Source: Chryseotalea sp. WA131a (GTDB lineage Bacteria; Bacteroidota; Bacteroidia; Cytophagales; Cyclobacteriaceae). From it: a DNA stretch of 64,000 nucleotides. The stretch spans positions 1,426,001 to 1,490,000 of the forward strand of contig CP073016.1 of the NCBI GenBank assembly GCA_025370075.1. Direction: 5' to 3'. The translations under genes were made by a program, and so were the position numbers. Below the pieces are notes generated by a model. The model searched no databases, was not told the DNA's origin, and worked only from the letters and a program-made list of their open reading frames with translations. Of this stretch, positions 43,532 through 53,297 are shown one piece after another (the first letter of the stretch is position 1; each line of letters starts with the position of its first letter).

Positions 43532-43779
43532 TTATAAATCCAAATCCACCGTTTCACCAGGCGTGTAGCCCTTGTCGTCCTCCTTCTTTGGCTTTACCTC
43601 TTTTTCTTCTTTGCCTTCGCTGAAGAGGTCTGCTTGTTTGACCTCTTTGGTTGGGGCTTTTGCTTTTGGGGGCTGACCGTTGACGAGCGGCCCTTGGGGC
43701 TTTTCCTTTGGCTCCCCGAAGAGGGCTGTTTGTCCGTCTTCTTCAACAACTGGCTCTTCGTCAAGGATTTTTTTTTTCC
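43532..43779 (-). other. Alternative (-1 frame) parC C-terminus, with slippery A10 run and palindrome
   Basis: Reading -1 after the A10 run at 43777-43768 gives ILDEEPVVEEDGQTALFGEP, then ADLFSEGKEEKEVKP and finally GYTPGETVDLDL before TAA at 43532-43534. This acidic, motif-like ending looks more native than the Lys/Ser tail of the other frame. Directly before the run is the hairpin CCCCGATTGCTATCGGGG (43778-43795 on the plus strand). One extra A would fuse the frames. Candidates are homopolymer sequencing error, transcriptional slippage or programmed frameshifting. Confidence 0.65.
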
Positions 43780-46353
43780 CCGATTGCTATCGGGGTCAGT
43801 ACCCTTGTCGGTTCCGGTCGCCTCGTCATCGTCTGGGCTGGCTGAAGCATCTTCAGGCTCTTCCAATGGCTTGACCTTGGTTACTTTGTATTGCGAGAGT
43901 CGGTTGCCCAGTGCTTTCCATCCCTTTACATCTACAATCTCTTCCAAATTCACCACTTCACTTTCTTTCTCCTTGCCTTTTCCTTTCACCATTTCAATTT
44001 CAACCTCTGGTGTTTCGGCCGTAGTGACAAATTCCAATCGAGAACCAATGCCTTCGCTGATAAATCCAAATTCTTTATCGGGAGTGGTGGTCTCAATCAA
44101 AAAGCGCTTTACAAAATGCTGCTTGCTCTCACCATCCCAATAAATGGCTGAGATTACTTTTTTTGGATTGAATTTCTCTACCAAAATGGTTTTCTCAGGT
44201 TCGTAGCGATTGGTGGTTTCAAAACTTGTAATCTTATAATTGCCACTGGAGGTAATGGCGATGATTTTATCTTCACCATCAAATTTGTTGACGTATTTTC
44301 CACGCTCATCTTTATTCAGTCGGCCGGAGGCTTGGTCGAACCACAACTTTAATCCACTCAGGGTTGACCCTCTGCTCTCTTTAAAATCCACTTTACGCAC
44401 AGGGTATTTCGTAATGGTATTGCCACGCGCGCCTCGTCCCTTGATTTCCAATTCCGAAAAATCGAAATCAAAAATCTTCTTGCGGGCTGAGCTTGACTGA
44501 CTCAATTTCACTTCTACTACTTCGGCTTCACCATTTGGGTTGGCACTGAGGTAATGAACTTTGCTGTTTGGATTGCCTTGGTCCAAATCATATTCTTTGT
44601 CGCGGGTAATGGCAGGCATGGCAAAACGTTTCGCAAAGGTGGCTCCGCTTTTTCCATCGCTGTAAATTAAATTGTAAATCATGCGCTCATCGCCCTTTCG
44701 CCAAATGCCAACGTGCAAAATATCTTTGCCCATAAAAACTTTTTCGTTGATGCGGCTTACTTTGGCTTTGCCATCTCTGCGGATAACAATCACATCGTCC
44801 AGCTCCGAACAGTCGGCAATAAATTCATCTTTTTTTAATCCCCACCCAATAAAACCATCTTCGCGATTGACATACAATTTTTGATTGTTGGCAATTACTT
44901 CTGTAGCGGCCACCGAAGTAAAACTCTTCAGCTCCGTTTTTCGCTCACGACCCTTGCCATATTTGTCTAATAAGTTCTGATAATAAGCTATGGCAAAATC
45001 GGTAAGGTGCTTTAAATGATGAAGGGTTTCTTTCAACTCCTTCTCTAAATCGCGCATCACCTCATCGGCCTTAAACGAATCGTATTTTGAAATGCGCTTG
45101 ATGCGAATTTCCAACAACCGAAGAATATCATCACGGGTAATCTCGCGATAGAACTGCTTTTTGAAAGGCTTCAATCCTTTGTCAACAGTACTGATTACCT
45201 CTTCAAATGTGTCAATTTCTTCAATGGAGCGATAGATTCTTTTCTCGATGAAGATTTTCTCAAGTGACGAAAACAAAATCTTCTCCATCAACTCGCTCTT
45301 CTTTATTTCGAGCTCTTGTTTGAGCAGTTTCACCGTTTGTTCGGTGTTGTATTTTAAAATTTCATTCACCTTCATGAAGTGTGGCTTATCTTCCACAATC
45401 ACGCAGGCGTTGGGTGATATTGAAACTTCGCAATCGGTAAACGCATACAGCGCATCAATAGCAATTTCTGGTGAAATGCCGGGTTGCAAGCTTACCGCGA
45501 TCTCCACATCCTTGGCGGTATTGTCCACCACTTGCTTCACTTTGATTTTTCCCTTCTCACTTGCCTTCACAATGGAATCCATCAACGATGCTGTGGTTGT
45601 TCCAAACGGTATCTCGCGGATGACCAACGTTTTCTTATCAACGATTTCAATCTTGGCGCGTACTTTTACCTTACCTCCTCGATAGCCTTGGTCGTATTCG
45701 ACTACATCAGCAATGCCACCTGTCGGGAAGTCAGGATAAATTTTTGGGTTTTTGCCCTTCAAGACATCGATGGAAGCTTTTATCAACTCACAAAAATTAT
45801 GAGGAAGGAGTTTTGTTGACAGCCCCACAGCAATACCTTCTACTCCCTGTGCCAACAACAACGGAAATTTTACCGGCAGCGTAACGGGTTCTTTCTTTCT
45901 TCCATCGTAGGATAGTTGCCACTCCGTTGTTTGTGGATTGTACACCACATCCAATGCGAATTTGGAAAGGCGAGCTTCAATGTAGCGAGGAGCCGCAGCA
46001 CTATCACCCGTGCGCACATCGCCCCAGTTACCTTGCGTATCCAACAATAAATCCTTCTGACCAATGTTTACAATCGCTTCACCAATGGCAGCATCACCGT
46101 GGGGATGATATTGCATGGTGCTACCAATTACGTTGGCCACCTTGTTGAAACGGCCATCGTCCATTTCTTTAATGGCATGGGCAATTCTGCGTTGCACGGG
46201 TTTCAGACCATCTTCAATGCGCGGTACCGCACGCTCTAAAATTACATACGAGGCGTAATCCAAAAACCAGTTTTCGTACATGCCATCAATGGCGATGGAG
46301 TGCACGTTGCCATCTTTATCTGTTGTTTCGTTGGGTATTTGCTTCTTAGCCAT
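43594..46353 (-). CDS. parC: DNA topoisomerase IV subunit A
   Basis: The DNA-cleaving subunit of topoisomerase IV, which decatenates replicated chromosomes. The ATG at 46353 (MAKKQIPNE) gives 919 residues in the called frame. The breakage-reunion domain includes YHPHGDAAIGEAIV and catalytic Tyr124 in DSAAAPRYIEARLS. The C-terminal beta-pinwheel includes GRGARGNTITKYPV, and a low-complexity Lys/Ser-rich tail ends KAKKKKR. The tail is suspicious: a run of ten A (mRNA sense) at 43777-43768 appears to shift the frame, and the -1 frame encodes a better-conserved ending (see next entry). parE lies 27 bases upstream in the same operon. Distinction from GyrA rests on the ParE partner. Confidence 0.9.
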   Translation of the reverse strand: MAKKQIPNETTDKDGNVHSIAIDGMYENWFLDYASYVILERAVPRIEDGLKPVQRRIAHAIKEMDDGRFNKVANVIGSTMQYHPHGDAAIGEAIVNIGQKDLLLDTQGNWGDVRTGDSAAAPRYIEARLSKFALDVVYNPQTTEWQLSYDGRKKEPVTLPVKFPLLLAQGVEGIAVGLSTKLLPHNFCELIKASIDVLKGKNPKIYPDFPTGGIADVVEYDQGYRGGKVKVRAKIEIVDKKTLVIREIPFGTTTASLMDSIVKASEKGKIKVKQVVDNTAKDVEIAVSLQPGISPEIAIDALYAFTDCEVSISPNACVIVEDKPHFMKVNEILKYNTEQTVKLLKQELEIKKSELMEKILFSSLEKIFIEKRIYRSIEEIDTFEEVISTVDKGLKPFKKQFYREITRDDILRLLEIRIKRISKYDSFKADEVMRDLEKELKETLHHLKHLTDFAIAYYQNLLDKYGKGRERKTELKSFTSVAATEVIANNQKLYVNREDGFIGWGLKKDEFIADCSELDDVIVIRRDGKAKVSRINEKVFMGKDILHVGIWRKGDERMIYNLIYSDGKSGATFAKRFAMPAITRDKEYDLDQGNPNSKVHYLSANPNGEAEVVEVKLSQSSSARKKIFDFDFSELEIKGRGARGNTITKYPVRKVDFKESRGSTLSGLKLWFDQASGRLNKDERGKYVNKFDGEDKIIAITSSGNYKITSFETTNRYEPEKTILVEKFNPKKVISAIYWDGESKQHFVKRFLIETTTPDKEFGFISEGIGSRLEFVTTAETPEVEIEMVKGKGKEKESEVVNLEEIVDVKGWKALGNRLSQYKVTKVKPLEEPEDASASPDDDEATGTDKGTDPDSNRGKKKSLTKSQLLKKTDKQPSSGSQRKSPKGRSSTVSPQKQKPQPKRSNKQTSSAKAKKKKR

Positions 46354-46380
46354 TCTTCCGTTCAATTAAAATCCTAAATA

Positions 46381-48264
46381 CTATTCTTCAATCGCCACTA
46401 CCTCTTCCTTGGTCTCTACTTTATCCAATTCTATTCTCAAATTATCAATAATAAAATCTTGTCGATCGGGAGTGTTTTTGCCCATGTAGAATTCCAATAA
46501 CTTGGCGAGGTGACTTTCCTTATTTAACAACACGGGTTGCAAGCGGATGCTTTCGCCAATGAACGTTCCAAATTCATCAGGGGAAATTTCACCCAAACCT
46601 TTGAATCGAGTAATCTCAGGCTTACTGCCCAGTTTGGCAACAGCCGCTTGCTTTTCTTCTTCGCTGTAGCAATAAATGGTTTCCTTTTTATTCCGCACCC
46701 GGAACAGCGGAGTTTCTAACACATATACGTGGTTGGCTTTCACCAAATCCGGGAAGAACTGCAAAAAGAACGTCATCAACAACAAGCGAATATGCATACC
46801 ATCCACATCAGCATCCGTGGCGATGATTACTTTGTTATAACGAAGTCCATCCAATCCATCTTCAATATTGAGTGCGTGTTGAAGCAGATTGAATTCTTCG
46901 TTTTCGTAAACCACTTTTTTAGTGAGGGAGTAGCAATTCAATGGCTTTCCGCGCAAGCTGAATACGGCTTGGGTTTCTACATTGCGCGATTTGGTAATGG
47001 AGCCGCTGGCCGAATCCCCTTCTGTAATAAAAATCATCGATTCGGTTCCCTTCTCTCCTTTAGCGTCATCAAAATGAAAGCGGCAATCGCGAAGTTTTTT
47101 GTTATGAAGGTTTGCTTTCTTGGCGCGCTCGTTGGCCAATTTTTTGATCCCAGCAATTTCTTTACGTTCTCGCTCCGATTGCAAAATTCTCTTTTGCAGT
47201 GCATCTGCAGCGGTTGGGTTTTTGTGGAGAAAAATCTCCAGTTCCTTCGCTACAAAATCGCCCACAAAATTCTTAACACTCGCCCCGCCTTCTGGCGCCA
47301 TGTTGATGGAACCAAGTTTGGTTTTGGTCTGTGACTCAAACACAGGCTCTTGTACGCGCACCGCAATCGCCCCTACGATGCTGGCCCGTATATCGGCCGC
47401 ATCAAAATCTTTTTTGTAGAAATCGCGCACGCCACGCACAAGGCCTTCGCGGAAAGCGGCCAAGTGCGTGCCTCCTTGTGTGGTGTTTTGTCCGTTTACG
47501 TAACTATAATACTCTTCGCCATATTGATTGCCATGCGTCAAGGCATATTCAATATCATCTCCTTTGCAGTGGATGATTGGGTAGCGAATTTCTTCGGCAT
47601 CTGATTTCTGTTTCAATAGATCGAGCAGACCGTCCTTCGAATAGAATTTGCGACCGTTATAGTTAATGGTCAATCCCGCATTCAAGAACGCATAGTTCCA
47701 CATCAAGTCATCCAAATACTCGGGGATGAAGTGATAGCTCTTAAACATCGTGTTGTCCGGCTCAAACTCCACCAGCGTTCCGTTCTTTTCATCGCTTTTG
47801 GTCACCTTCGGGTCGGCCGTTAGCACACCTTTTTTAAACTCCGCTAGTTTGGTTTGCCCATCGCGGAAAGCCTGGACTTTGAAATAGTTGGAGAGCGCAT
47901 TCACGGCTTTGGTACCCACACCATTCAACCCCACTGATTTTTGAAACGCACCCGAATCGTACTTCGCGCCAGTATTGATTTTAGAAACCACATCTACCAC
48001 CTTGCCGAGCGGAATACCGCGACCGTAGTCACGCACCATTACATGTTGGTCGGTAATTTTCACATCGATGGTTTTGCCGTAGCCCATCATGTGTTCGTCA
48101 ATACAGTTGTCAATCACCTCTTTCACCAGCACATAAATGCCATCGTCTTTGGCCGAGCCATCGCCCAACTTGCCAATGTACATGCCGGGGCGCAAGCGAA
48201 TGTGTTCGCGCCAGTCGAGCGACTTAATGCTCGACTCGTTGTATTCAATCGTGTCTTTAGCCAT
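46381..48264 (-). CDS. parE: DNA topoisomerase IV subunit B
   Basis: The ATPase subunit of topoisomerase IV, 627 residues. The GHKL ATPase begins at LRPGMYIG and has [13 protein letters not shown] (catalytic Glu), [11 protein letters not shown] and [14 protein letters not shown]. The transducer domain follows, and the TOPRIM domain contains [11 protein letters not shown] and [16 protein letters not shown], with magnesium-binding acidic residues. The C-terminal [13 protein letters not shown] motif ([14 protein letters not shown]) is typical. parC follows 27 bases downstream, forming a two-gene operon. Confidence 0.95.
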   Translation of the reverse strand: MAKDTIEYNESSIKSLDWREHIRLRPGMYIGKLGDGSAKDDGIYVLVKEVIDNCIDEHMMGYGKTIDVKITDQHVMVRDYGRGIPLGKVVDVVSKINTGAKYDSGAFQKSVGLNGVGTKAVNALSNYFKVQAFRDGQTKLAEFKKGVLTADPKVTKSDEKNGTLVEFEPDNTMFKSYHFIPEYLDDLMWNYAFLNAGLTINYNGRKFYSKDGLLDLLKQKSDAEEIRYPIIHCKGDDIEYALTHGNQYGEEYYSYVNGQNTTQGGTHLAAFREGLVRGVRDFYKKDFDAADIRASIVGAIAVRVQEPVFESQTKTKLGSINMAPEGGASVKNFVGDFVAKELEIFLHKNPTAADALQKRILQSERERKEIAGIKKLANERAKKANLHNKKLRDCRFHFDDAKGEKGTESMIFITEGDSASGSITKSRNVETQAVFSLRGKPLNCYSLTKKVVYENEEFNLLQHALNIEDGLDGLRYNKVIIATDADVDGMHIRLLLMTFFLQFFPDLVKANHVYVLETPLFRVRNKKETIYCYSEEEKQAAVAKLGSKPEITRFKGLGEISPDEFGTFIGESIRLQPVLLNKESHLAKLLEFYMGKNTPDRQDFIIDNLRIELDKVETKEEVVAIEE

Positions 48265-48470
48265 AAAATAAAATCGCGCAAAGTTGAAAAAATTCCGTTA
48301 TCAGAAACGGGTGCTGAATAAAATCTATGTTAAAATTTTCAGCGCACCCAAGAACGTAATTTTTGTTTGCATTTCAATCCTTGCATTGAACGCATTACCT
48401 GCAAAAATTTATTAAATGAAGCATGCCAATTAATTGATAATCAAATGATAAAGGGGCACAAGTGAATTGC

Positions 48471-48902
48471 TTATTTAAAAAGATATTTTCTCGTTATAGA
48501 AAACAGTGGCCACGCCACCAACCAAGCAAGAATTAAAATCAAACTGCCATAGATAATAACGCCAATGCGCTGGTAGTCAAATTTTTCTGCGCTGTTGTAA
48601 AGGCTGATGTAGTTAATAGCAATCGTAAAAAAAATGTTGAACGTAATAATGAGACCATAAAACCAAACTTTAAATTCAGCTGCTGTGGCTGGATAAATCT
48701 TGTTTACCAAAAACACGAACAAGTTCATTATCACCACCATAGCGATAAACAAGTAGAACAACAATTCTTTAGAAAGTGTTAAAGGTTGGGTTGATTCATA
48801 AATGGTTACTGACTCGCCCAAGCCTGCATAGTTGTAAAAAAATACAGCCAAAAAAATAATCAACGAAAAGAACCAAACTGCCTTTGTAATCTTCAGTGCC
48901 AT
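48471..48902 (-). CDS. Uncharacterised four-helix membrane protein
   Basis: The ATG at 48902 gives 143 residues; an upstream in-frame extension of 55 codons has no protein-like character and crosses a dispersed palindrome. Four hydrophobic segments are visible: about residues 5-25 (VWFFSLIIFLAVFFYNYAGL), 45-68 (LLFYLFIAMVVIMNLFVFLV), 80-103 and 115-135. No motif or family is recognised. It is divergent from a small lipoprotein gene. Confidence 0.65.
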   Translation of the reverse strand: MALKITKAVWFFSLIIFLAVFFYNYAGLGESVTIYESTQPLTLSKELLFYLFIAMVVIMNLFVFLVNKIYPATAAEFKVWFYGLIITFNIFFTIAINYISLYNSAEKFDYQRIGVIIYGSLILILAWLVAWPLFSITRKYLFK

Positions 48903-48999
48903 GTGTGTACTTTTGAATGCGACCACAAAGTAAACGCAAATACCTTGAACCTCCACCACCTCACCCCCGCAAAGTTCTCTCAAATAATTCTTGCGAAGA

Positions 49000-49023
49000 C
49001 CCCCTCTCCGAATGGAGAGGGGG
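49000..49023. repeat. Perfect 10-bp palindromic repeat
   Basis: CCCCCTCTCC-GAAT-GGAGAGGGGG followed by AAAAAA. The tail is A, not T, in the direction of the next gene, so it is not a plus-strand terminator. It resembles dispersed 'CCCTCTCC' palindromes common in Bacteroidota spacers. Confidence 0.6.
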
Positions 49024-49051
49024 AAAAAACTTGTGCGTTCATAAATACAAA

Positions 49052-49421
49052 ATGTTTTTGCAATCAAACAAAAGTCCTAGGCTTTGTTTTTCTTGTATTG
49101 ATTTCTTGTGGCAAACCATTGCCCGCTTTTGATAACCTTGATTTAGAAAAATGGAGGAACGACAAAAACGGATGTCTCGGTGAACGGGCGTTAAATCTTA
49201 AATCTCTAACAAGCCAAAAAGATAAACTGAAAGGTCTCTCGCAAGATGCTATTGTAAAGCTCCTTGGCCGCCCCGACCAAAATGAGTTATACAAACGCAA
49301 CCAAAAGTTTTTTCATTACTTGCTTACACCCGGCAAAGAGTGCGGCAGTGACTCGACTTCGCTAAAGTTATCGCTGCGATTTAATGCGATGGGGTTTGCG
49401 AAGGAGGTAGTGGTGGAGTAA
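49052..49421 (+). CDS. Small lipoprotein with BamE/SmpA-like domain, N-terminus apparently frameshifted
   Basis: The open frame ends at 49421 and contains TKVLGFVFLVLISCGKPLPA, a lipoprotein signal with lipobox LISC, followed by about 95 residues. LSQDAIVKLLGRPDQNELYK and FFHYLLTPGKEC recall the BamE/SmpA fold. No start codon precedes the signal in that frame. The ATG at 49052 (MFLQSNKS...) is one frame off; deleting one A from the AAAA at 49070-49073 gives MFLQSNKVLGFVFLVLISCG, a perfect lipoprotein start. So a one-base indel, real or technical, lies near 49070. Confidence 0.55.
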
Positions 49422-49466
49422 CAATCTATTCTAAATCCTGACTCTTATACTCTATCCGCTTTTTTT

Positions 49467-49970
49467 TTAGCTCATCAATGCATTCCGCTGAAAATCCTGT
49501 TTCTTCCTTTTGGCTTTTTCAATGTTGCTCCATAGGATATCTACTACGGCTTCTTTCTTTTTGTGATTAAAGGGATAAAGCAACGAAGGCTTAAAGTAAA
49601 ATTTATCGCCAAACAATTCTTTTGCATATAAATCGACTTGATAGACTCCACCTAAGGAAATCAAGTTCACGTCTTTGATATTTTCAAGGGGAATTACCAA
49701 GTCGTGATTTTGTTGAATAACATACATAAAATCGGAATCAAACTCTACATGAAACACTCTTTTGTTAACCATCCACCAAATGTAAGCCAAATAGGAAAGG
49801 TTTAATGGCATAAACAAATGCGAAAGGCGTCCGTCCTCATTATATTCCACATAACCGAGCCAGAAAAGAGAACCCATCGCACAAACAATTAGGGTAGGTA
49901 CGCTTCGTTTATAAAAAGCAAGATACCGTGTCGATAAATTTTTAATCCTTGATTTCTGTTTCTCGGGCAT
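49467..49970 (-). CDS. Uncharacterised membrane protein with PH-like domain
   Basis: A 167-residue protein (ATG at 49970; TTG ten codons upstream less likely). Residues 1-20 are basic, then two membrane segments (about 23-43, VPTLIVCAMGSLFWLGYVEY; 54-72, FMPLNLSYLAYIWWMV). The rest looks like a small beta-rich domain (FMYVIQQNHDLVIPLENIKDVNLISLGGVYQVDLYAKE), a pattern shared by bacterial PH-like membrane proteins. Function unknown. Confidence 0.65.
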   Translation of the reverse strand: MPEKQKSRIKNLSTRYLAFYKRSVPTLIVCAMGSLFWLGYVEYNEDGRLSHLFMPLNLSYLAYIWWMVNKRVFHVEFDSDFMYVIQQNHDLVIPLENIKDVNLISLGGVYQVDLYAKELFGDKFYFKPSLLYPFNHKKKEAVVDILWSNIEKAKRKKQDFQRNALMS

Positions 49971-50028
49971 CCTTGAAATTCTATCTTTGCGCGTCAACAA
50001 AATTAAGTAAGTAATTTAACTCCTGTTT

Positions 50029-50916
50029 ATGCAAAAAATTGCAGTCATTGGTTCGGGCACTATGGGCAACGGCATTGCGCACGTTTTTGCCCAAAATGGT
50101 TTCCAAGTTTCCATCATCGATCTTTCGGAAGATGCCTTGAAAAAGGCAATGGCGACCATCGACAAAAACCTTTCGCGCCAAGTAGAAAAAGGAACCATTA
50201 CTGTTGATACAAAATCAAAAACATTGGCCAATCTTTCTACCACCACCTTCTTAAAAGAGGGGATTAAAGAAGTGGAGCTTGTGGTAGAGGCGGCTACCGA
50301 GAACATTGACCTAAAACTAAAAATCTTCAAAGATCTGGATGAGAACACCAAACCGGGAACAATCCTGGCTTCTAATACCTCTTCTATCTCCATTACCAAA
50401 ATTGCTTCGGTAACAAAAAGTCCGGCCAACGTGATTGGCATGCACTTTATGAACCCGGTACCCATTATGAAGTTGGTGGAAGTCATTCGTGGCTACAGCA
50501 CCAGCAACGAAACTACACAAACGATAATGGAACTTTCGAAAAAGCTGGGGAAAATTCCTGTGGAAGTAAACGATTACCCGGGATTTGTTGCCAACCGTAT
50601 TTTGCTACCCATGATAAACGAAGCAATTTATTCTTTGTACGAAGGCGTAGCAGGCGTAGAAGAAATTGATACCGTGATGAAACTGGGTATGGCCCACCCC
50701 ATGGGGCCGCTTCAATTGGCCGATTTTATTGGGTTAGACATCTGCTTGTCGATTTTGCGAGTATTGCAGGATGGCTTTGGCAACCCGAAGTACGCGCCAT
50801 GTCCACTACTCGTGAATATGGTGCAAGCAGGTACAACGGGCGTAAAGTCAGGCTCTGGGTTTTATCAATACAAGGCTGGAAGCAAAGATTTGGTAGTGTC
50901 AGAAAAATTCAACTAA
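50029..50916 (+). CDS. hbd: 3-hydroxyacyl-CoA (3-hydroxybutyryl-CoA) dehydrogenase
   Basis: An NAD(P)-dependent dehydrogenase acting on 3-hydroxyacyl-CoA, 295 residues. The Rossmann motif is AVIGSGTMGNGIAHVFA (4-20). Catalytic residues lie in SNTSSISITKIA and MHFMNPVPIMKLVEVI (His of the catalytic pair), then the conserved VNDYPGFVANRILLPMINEA and MKLGMAHPMGPLQLADFIGLD. It is the size of single-function PaaH/Hbd, not the large FadB. It could serve beta-oxidation, butyrate metabolism or phenylacetate degradation (as PaaH); it lies 34 kb from the paa genes and is monocistronic, so the pathway is open. Confidence 0.93.
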   Translation: MQKIAVIGSGTMGNGIAHVFAQNGFQVSIIDLSEDALKKAMATIDKNLSRQVEKGTITVDTKSKTLANLSTTTFLKEGIKEVELVVEAATENIDLKLKIFKDLDENTKPGTILASNTSSISITKIASVTKSPANVIGMHFMNPVPIMKLVEVIRGYSTSNETTQTIMELSKKLGKIPVEVNDYPGFVANRILLPMINEAIYSLYEGVAGVEEIDTVMKLGMAHPMGPLQLADFIGLDICLSILRVLQDGFGNPKYAPCPLLVNMVQAGTTGVKSGSGFYQYKAGSKDLVVSEKFN

Positions 50917-51045
50917 ACAAGAGGCAGGAATCTCGTAACCTCTTGTTTTCTTTCTAGATTACTTTTTAACCTTATTCAAAAGTACATTTGGTAAATAATC
51001 TTCAAAACTGAACCGGTTAATGGATAAGTTTAGATCAAATTGCTT

Positions 51046-51240
51046 TTATGGCCGATGGGTTGCTCTGGCGCTATCAATTGCCGCAGAATCTTCTTTGAAA
51101 TACTGCTTTTTAAGTCTCTCTTTTAGTTGCGATTTCGAACCCGGAAAAGTAGTACGGGAGCTAACATCGTAACTGAAGTAGACGACTCCTAGTAGGAAAA
51201 GTGCGCCTATGGCAAGGAATATTTTTTTTGATCTTGACAT
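51046..51240 (-). CDS. Small single-pass membrane protein
   Basis: 64 residues from the ATG at 51240: a basic N-terminus (MSRSKKI), one hydrophobic segment (FLAIGALFLLGVVYFSY) and a charged, periplasmic or outside tail. It starts eight bases after the preceding gene's stop, so is probably in one transcript with it. No family is recognised. Confidence 0.55.
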   Translation of the reverse strand: MSRSKKIFLAIGALFLLGVVYFSYDVSSRTTFPGSKSQLKERLKKQYFKEDSAAIDSARATHRP

Positions 51241-51247
51241 TAAAACA

Positions 51248-51768
51248 CTATTTGTTAAAAGTGGTGATGGATTTCTCCAATTTCTTCTTCTTCGCAAACT
51301 TCAATGCCTCCGGATTGTCGGCAACCATATCTTCCAAATTGGTTTTGTTCAATGGAAGAATGGGTGCCCCCTCCCCTTTTTGAATGGCGATCAAACTGCC
51401 AGTACCTTTTTCCGCCAAATAAGAATAGCCATTGATCTTGCCCTTCACTGCCAGAAATAACCAACAACTATCAGTAGGCATTCCAGCTATTTTAAAACCT
51501 GCATCATCAATTCGGTAAATCTCTTTGGTGTCAATGGGTTTGATCACTACTTTTTTCTTATGATCTTCGTTTTGATCACATGGTTCTTTTCCGAAATATC
51601 AATTTTGGCTTTCACCAACACACTGCTATCGTTACTGAAAACGATTGTGAAAGGATATTTTACGCTCGGTGAAACTGGGCCACCATAGTACATTCTTGGT
51701 CTTGGCACCCATGTGGTGAATTGCACAGAGCCACGTGGGGTATTAATGGTGTTGTTCATGGGCATCAT
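51248..51768 (-). CDS. Uncharacterised protein, probably one gene split by a one-base frameshift
   Basis: The first frame (51768 to 51547, 73 residues) ends IKTKIIRKK-stop; the second (from a GTG at 51547, 99 residues) begins VIKPIDTKEIYRID. One extra A in the A6 run at 51551-51556 would join them as ...TKIIRKKVVIKPIDTKEIYRIDD, a smooth strand-like sequence of about 172 residues. I see no signal peptide in the first part, nor any known domain. Two overlapping genes are the alternative. Confidence 0.5.
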
Positions 51769-51883
51769 TTGAAGATGGAGTATTTTTCTTATTTATCCAT
51801 GAACTCGCGCCATTGTTTTTAATAACTAGTTTTGAGTTTTTAGAGGTATCCCCGAGTTAATATTGAACAACTTCCTGTGAGAA

Positions 51884-53116
51884 CTATAACATTTTCTCTC
51901 CTTTGCTTAGGCGCATGATGTTATTTTTAATATTGGTTCTGTTTCCTTCGTCCATGTCTAACTTTAGGGATTGCTCTAAAAGGTCTTTCGCTTTTTTAAG
52001 TTCGCCTTTCACACTATATACCCGCGCCAAACCTACCAATGTGACGTAGTTGCTTGAGTGCTTTCGGGCATTATGCTCAAAGATTTCTGTGGCCATATCA
52101 ATTTTACCATCCCTTAAAAACGACCTCCCTAATCGGTGCAAATCCATGGCCGTTAAATTGCTGTTGTCCCAATAAGCTTTCAGAAACTTGATCGTTTCTG
52201 TGCTTGTCTTTTGATTCGTCATAATTCGCAAGCGAGCTTGAATCAAATCGAATGATATGTTATTGTCCAAAGCCTTATCGATTATTTTCAGAGCCTCATT
52301 GTAGTCTCCATTTCGATTTATCTTAGTGAAGGCTGCTTCTACATAGTCAGATGCAGAGGGCGTAGCTATTGAACTTAAATCAATTTCATAATTAGTTGAC
52401 ACCATCAATTCGTTCGCTACACTCTTTACATCCCCCATGGCTGCATCCGTTTTTTCATGCACAATGTATTCTTTCTTAACTACCTCGTAGGTACTCTTGT
52501 CAATGTATAGTTTCCCATCAGCTACGTTGCTACTATCCAAAGAGAAGACTGCTAGCTCATAACAATCAGCAATGTATTGGTCTGAAACTGCGATCTTAAT
52601 CTCCCCAATGGTTTTCATTCTAAAAGGTCTAAAGAATTTTGGAGCCTCATCCAAATAGTTGAAATCAACCTGAAAATTTCGAGTGGGAGGATTATACCTC
52701 AAATAGAGTTCCAATCCTTCGAAGGAAGTAAATGTTAGCGGGTCACCTTTCCCAGCCTTTGGAAATAACTTACCAGTATTGTCAATCAGGGAGTCGCCTT
52801 TAACAGTAACCGAAAATACGAATTCACCGGAGGCTGCAGCAGCACTATCATACACAACAACAGGAACGTTATCTGTTACGGTTAATTTTACCACATGCCT
52901 ATACGAAAAATAAGTTGCCGTTCGTATTTGATTGCGGTCGTAGCGTATCTCTTCATAAGTAAGTATATTGGCTTTCTTACTTAACTTCTTTTCAATGAAA
53001 TATTCCACATTTGGATGATCGCCAAAGTGTTTGCCTAGATATCGTTTGGTTTCATTTTGGGCAAATAGACTTGATCCTGCGAGGGTGAGAGTAATGGCAA
53101 TGAAATATTTTAACAT
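51884..53116 (-). CDS. Exported TPR-containing protein
   Basis: The ATG at 53116 gives MLKYFIAITLTLAGSSLFAQ, a clean signal peptide, and a 410-residue protein. Residues 20-260 are beta-rich with no recognised domain (YFSYRHVVKLTVTDNVPVVVYD). From about 262 TPR-like repeats appear: INRNGDYNEALKIIDKALDNN, LHRLGRSFLRDGKIDMATEIFEHN and LVGLARVYSVKGELKKAKDLLEQSLKLD. It is divergent from the LytS/LytTR pair, 181 bases away. Relatives are uncharacterised. Confidence 0.75.
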   Translation of the reverse strand: MLKYFIAITLTLAGSSLFAQNETKRYLGKHFGDHPNVEYFIEKKLSKKANILTYEEIRYDRNQIRTATYFSYRHVVKLTVTDNVPVVVYDSAAAASGEFVFSVTVKGDSLIDNTGKLFPKAGKGDPLTFTSFEGLELYLRYNPPTRNFQVDFNYLDEAPKFFRPFRMKTIGEIKIAVSDQYIADCYELAVFSLDSSNVADGKLYIDKSTYEVVKKEYIVHEKTDAAMGDVKSVANELMVSTNYEIDLSSIATPSASDYVEAAFTKINRNGDYNEALKIIDKALDNNISFDLIQARLRIMTNQKTSTETIKFLKAYWDNSNLTAMDLHRLGRSFLRDGKIDMATEIFEHNARKHSSNYVTLVGLARVYSVKGELKKAKDLLEQSLKLDMDEGNRTNIKNNIMRLSKGEKML

Positions 53117-53297
53117 CGGCTGTATTTTGTTTTTAATCATATTGTAAAATTATTTTAAAAGATTTGAATAGGAAAAAATATTCAACCCTTAATCTTGGAT
53201 ATTCAACAGTTAGGCATAAAACAATGAACGGTTGAGAAAAATGCCAACCCATTGTAATTGTTTCGATAGAAATTTAAATTGTTACTTTTGTTCATAA

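Noticed and set aside
43634..46148. Plus-strand open frames opposite parC (up to 169 codons)
   Set aside because: Low-complexity complements of the Lys/Ser tail and of conserved parC codons; no start signal or protein family pattern.
43594..46353. gyrA instead of parC
   Set aside because: The gene is 27 bases from a ParE-type B subunit and has a shorter ordered C-terminus; gyrA in Bacteroidota is usually elsewhere. Not fully excluded without phylogeny.
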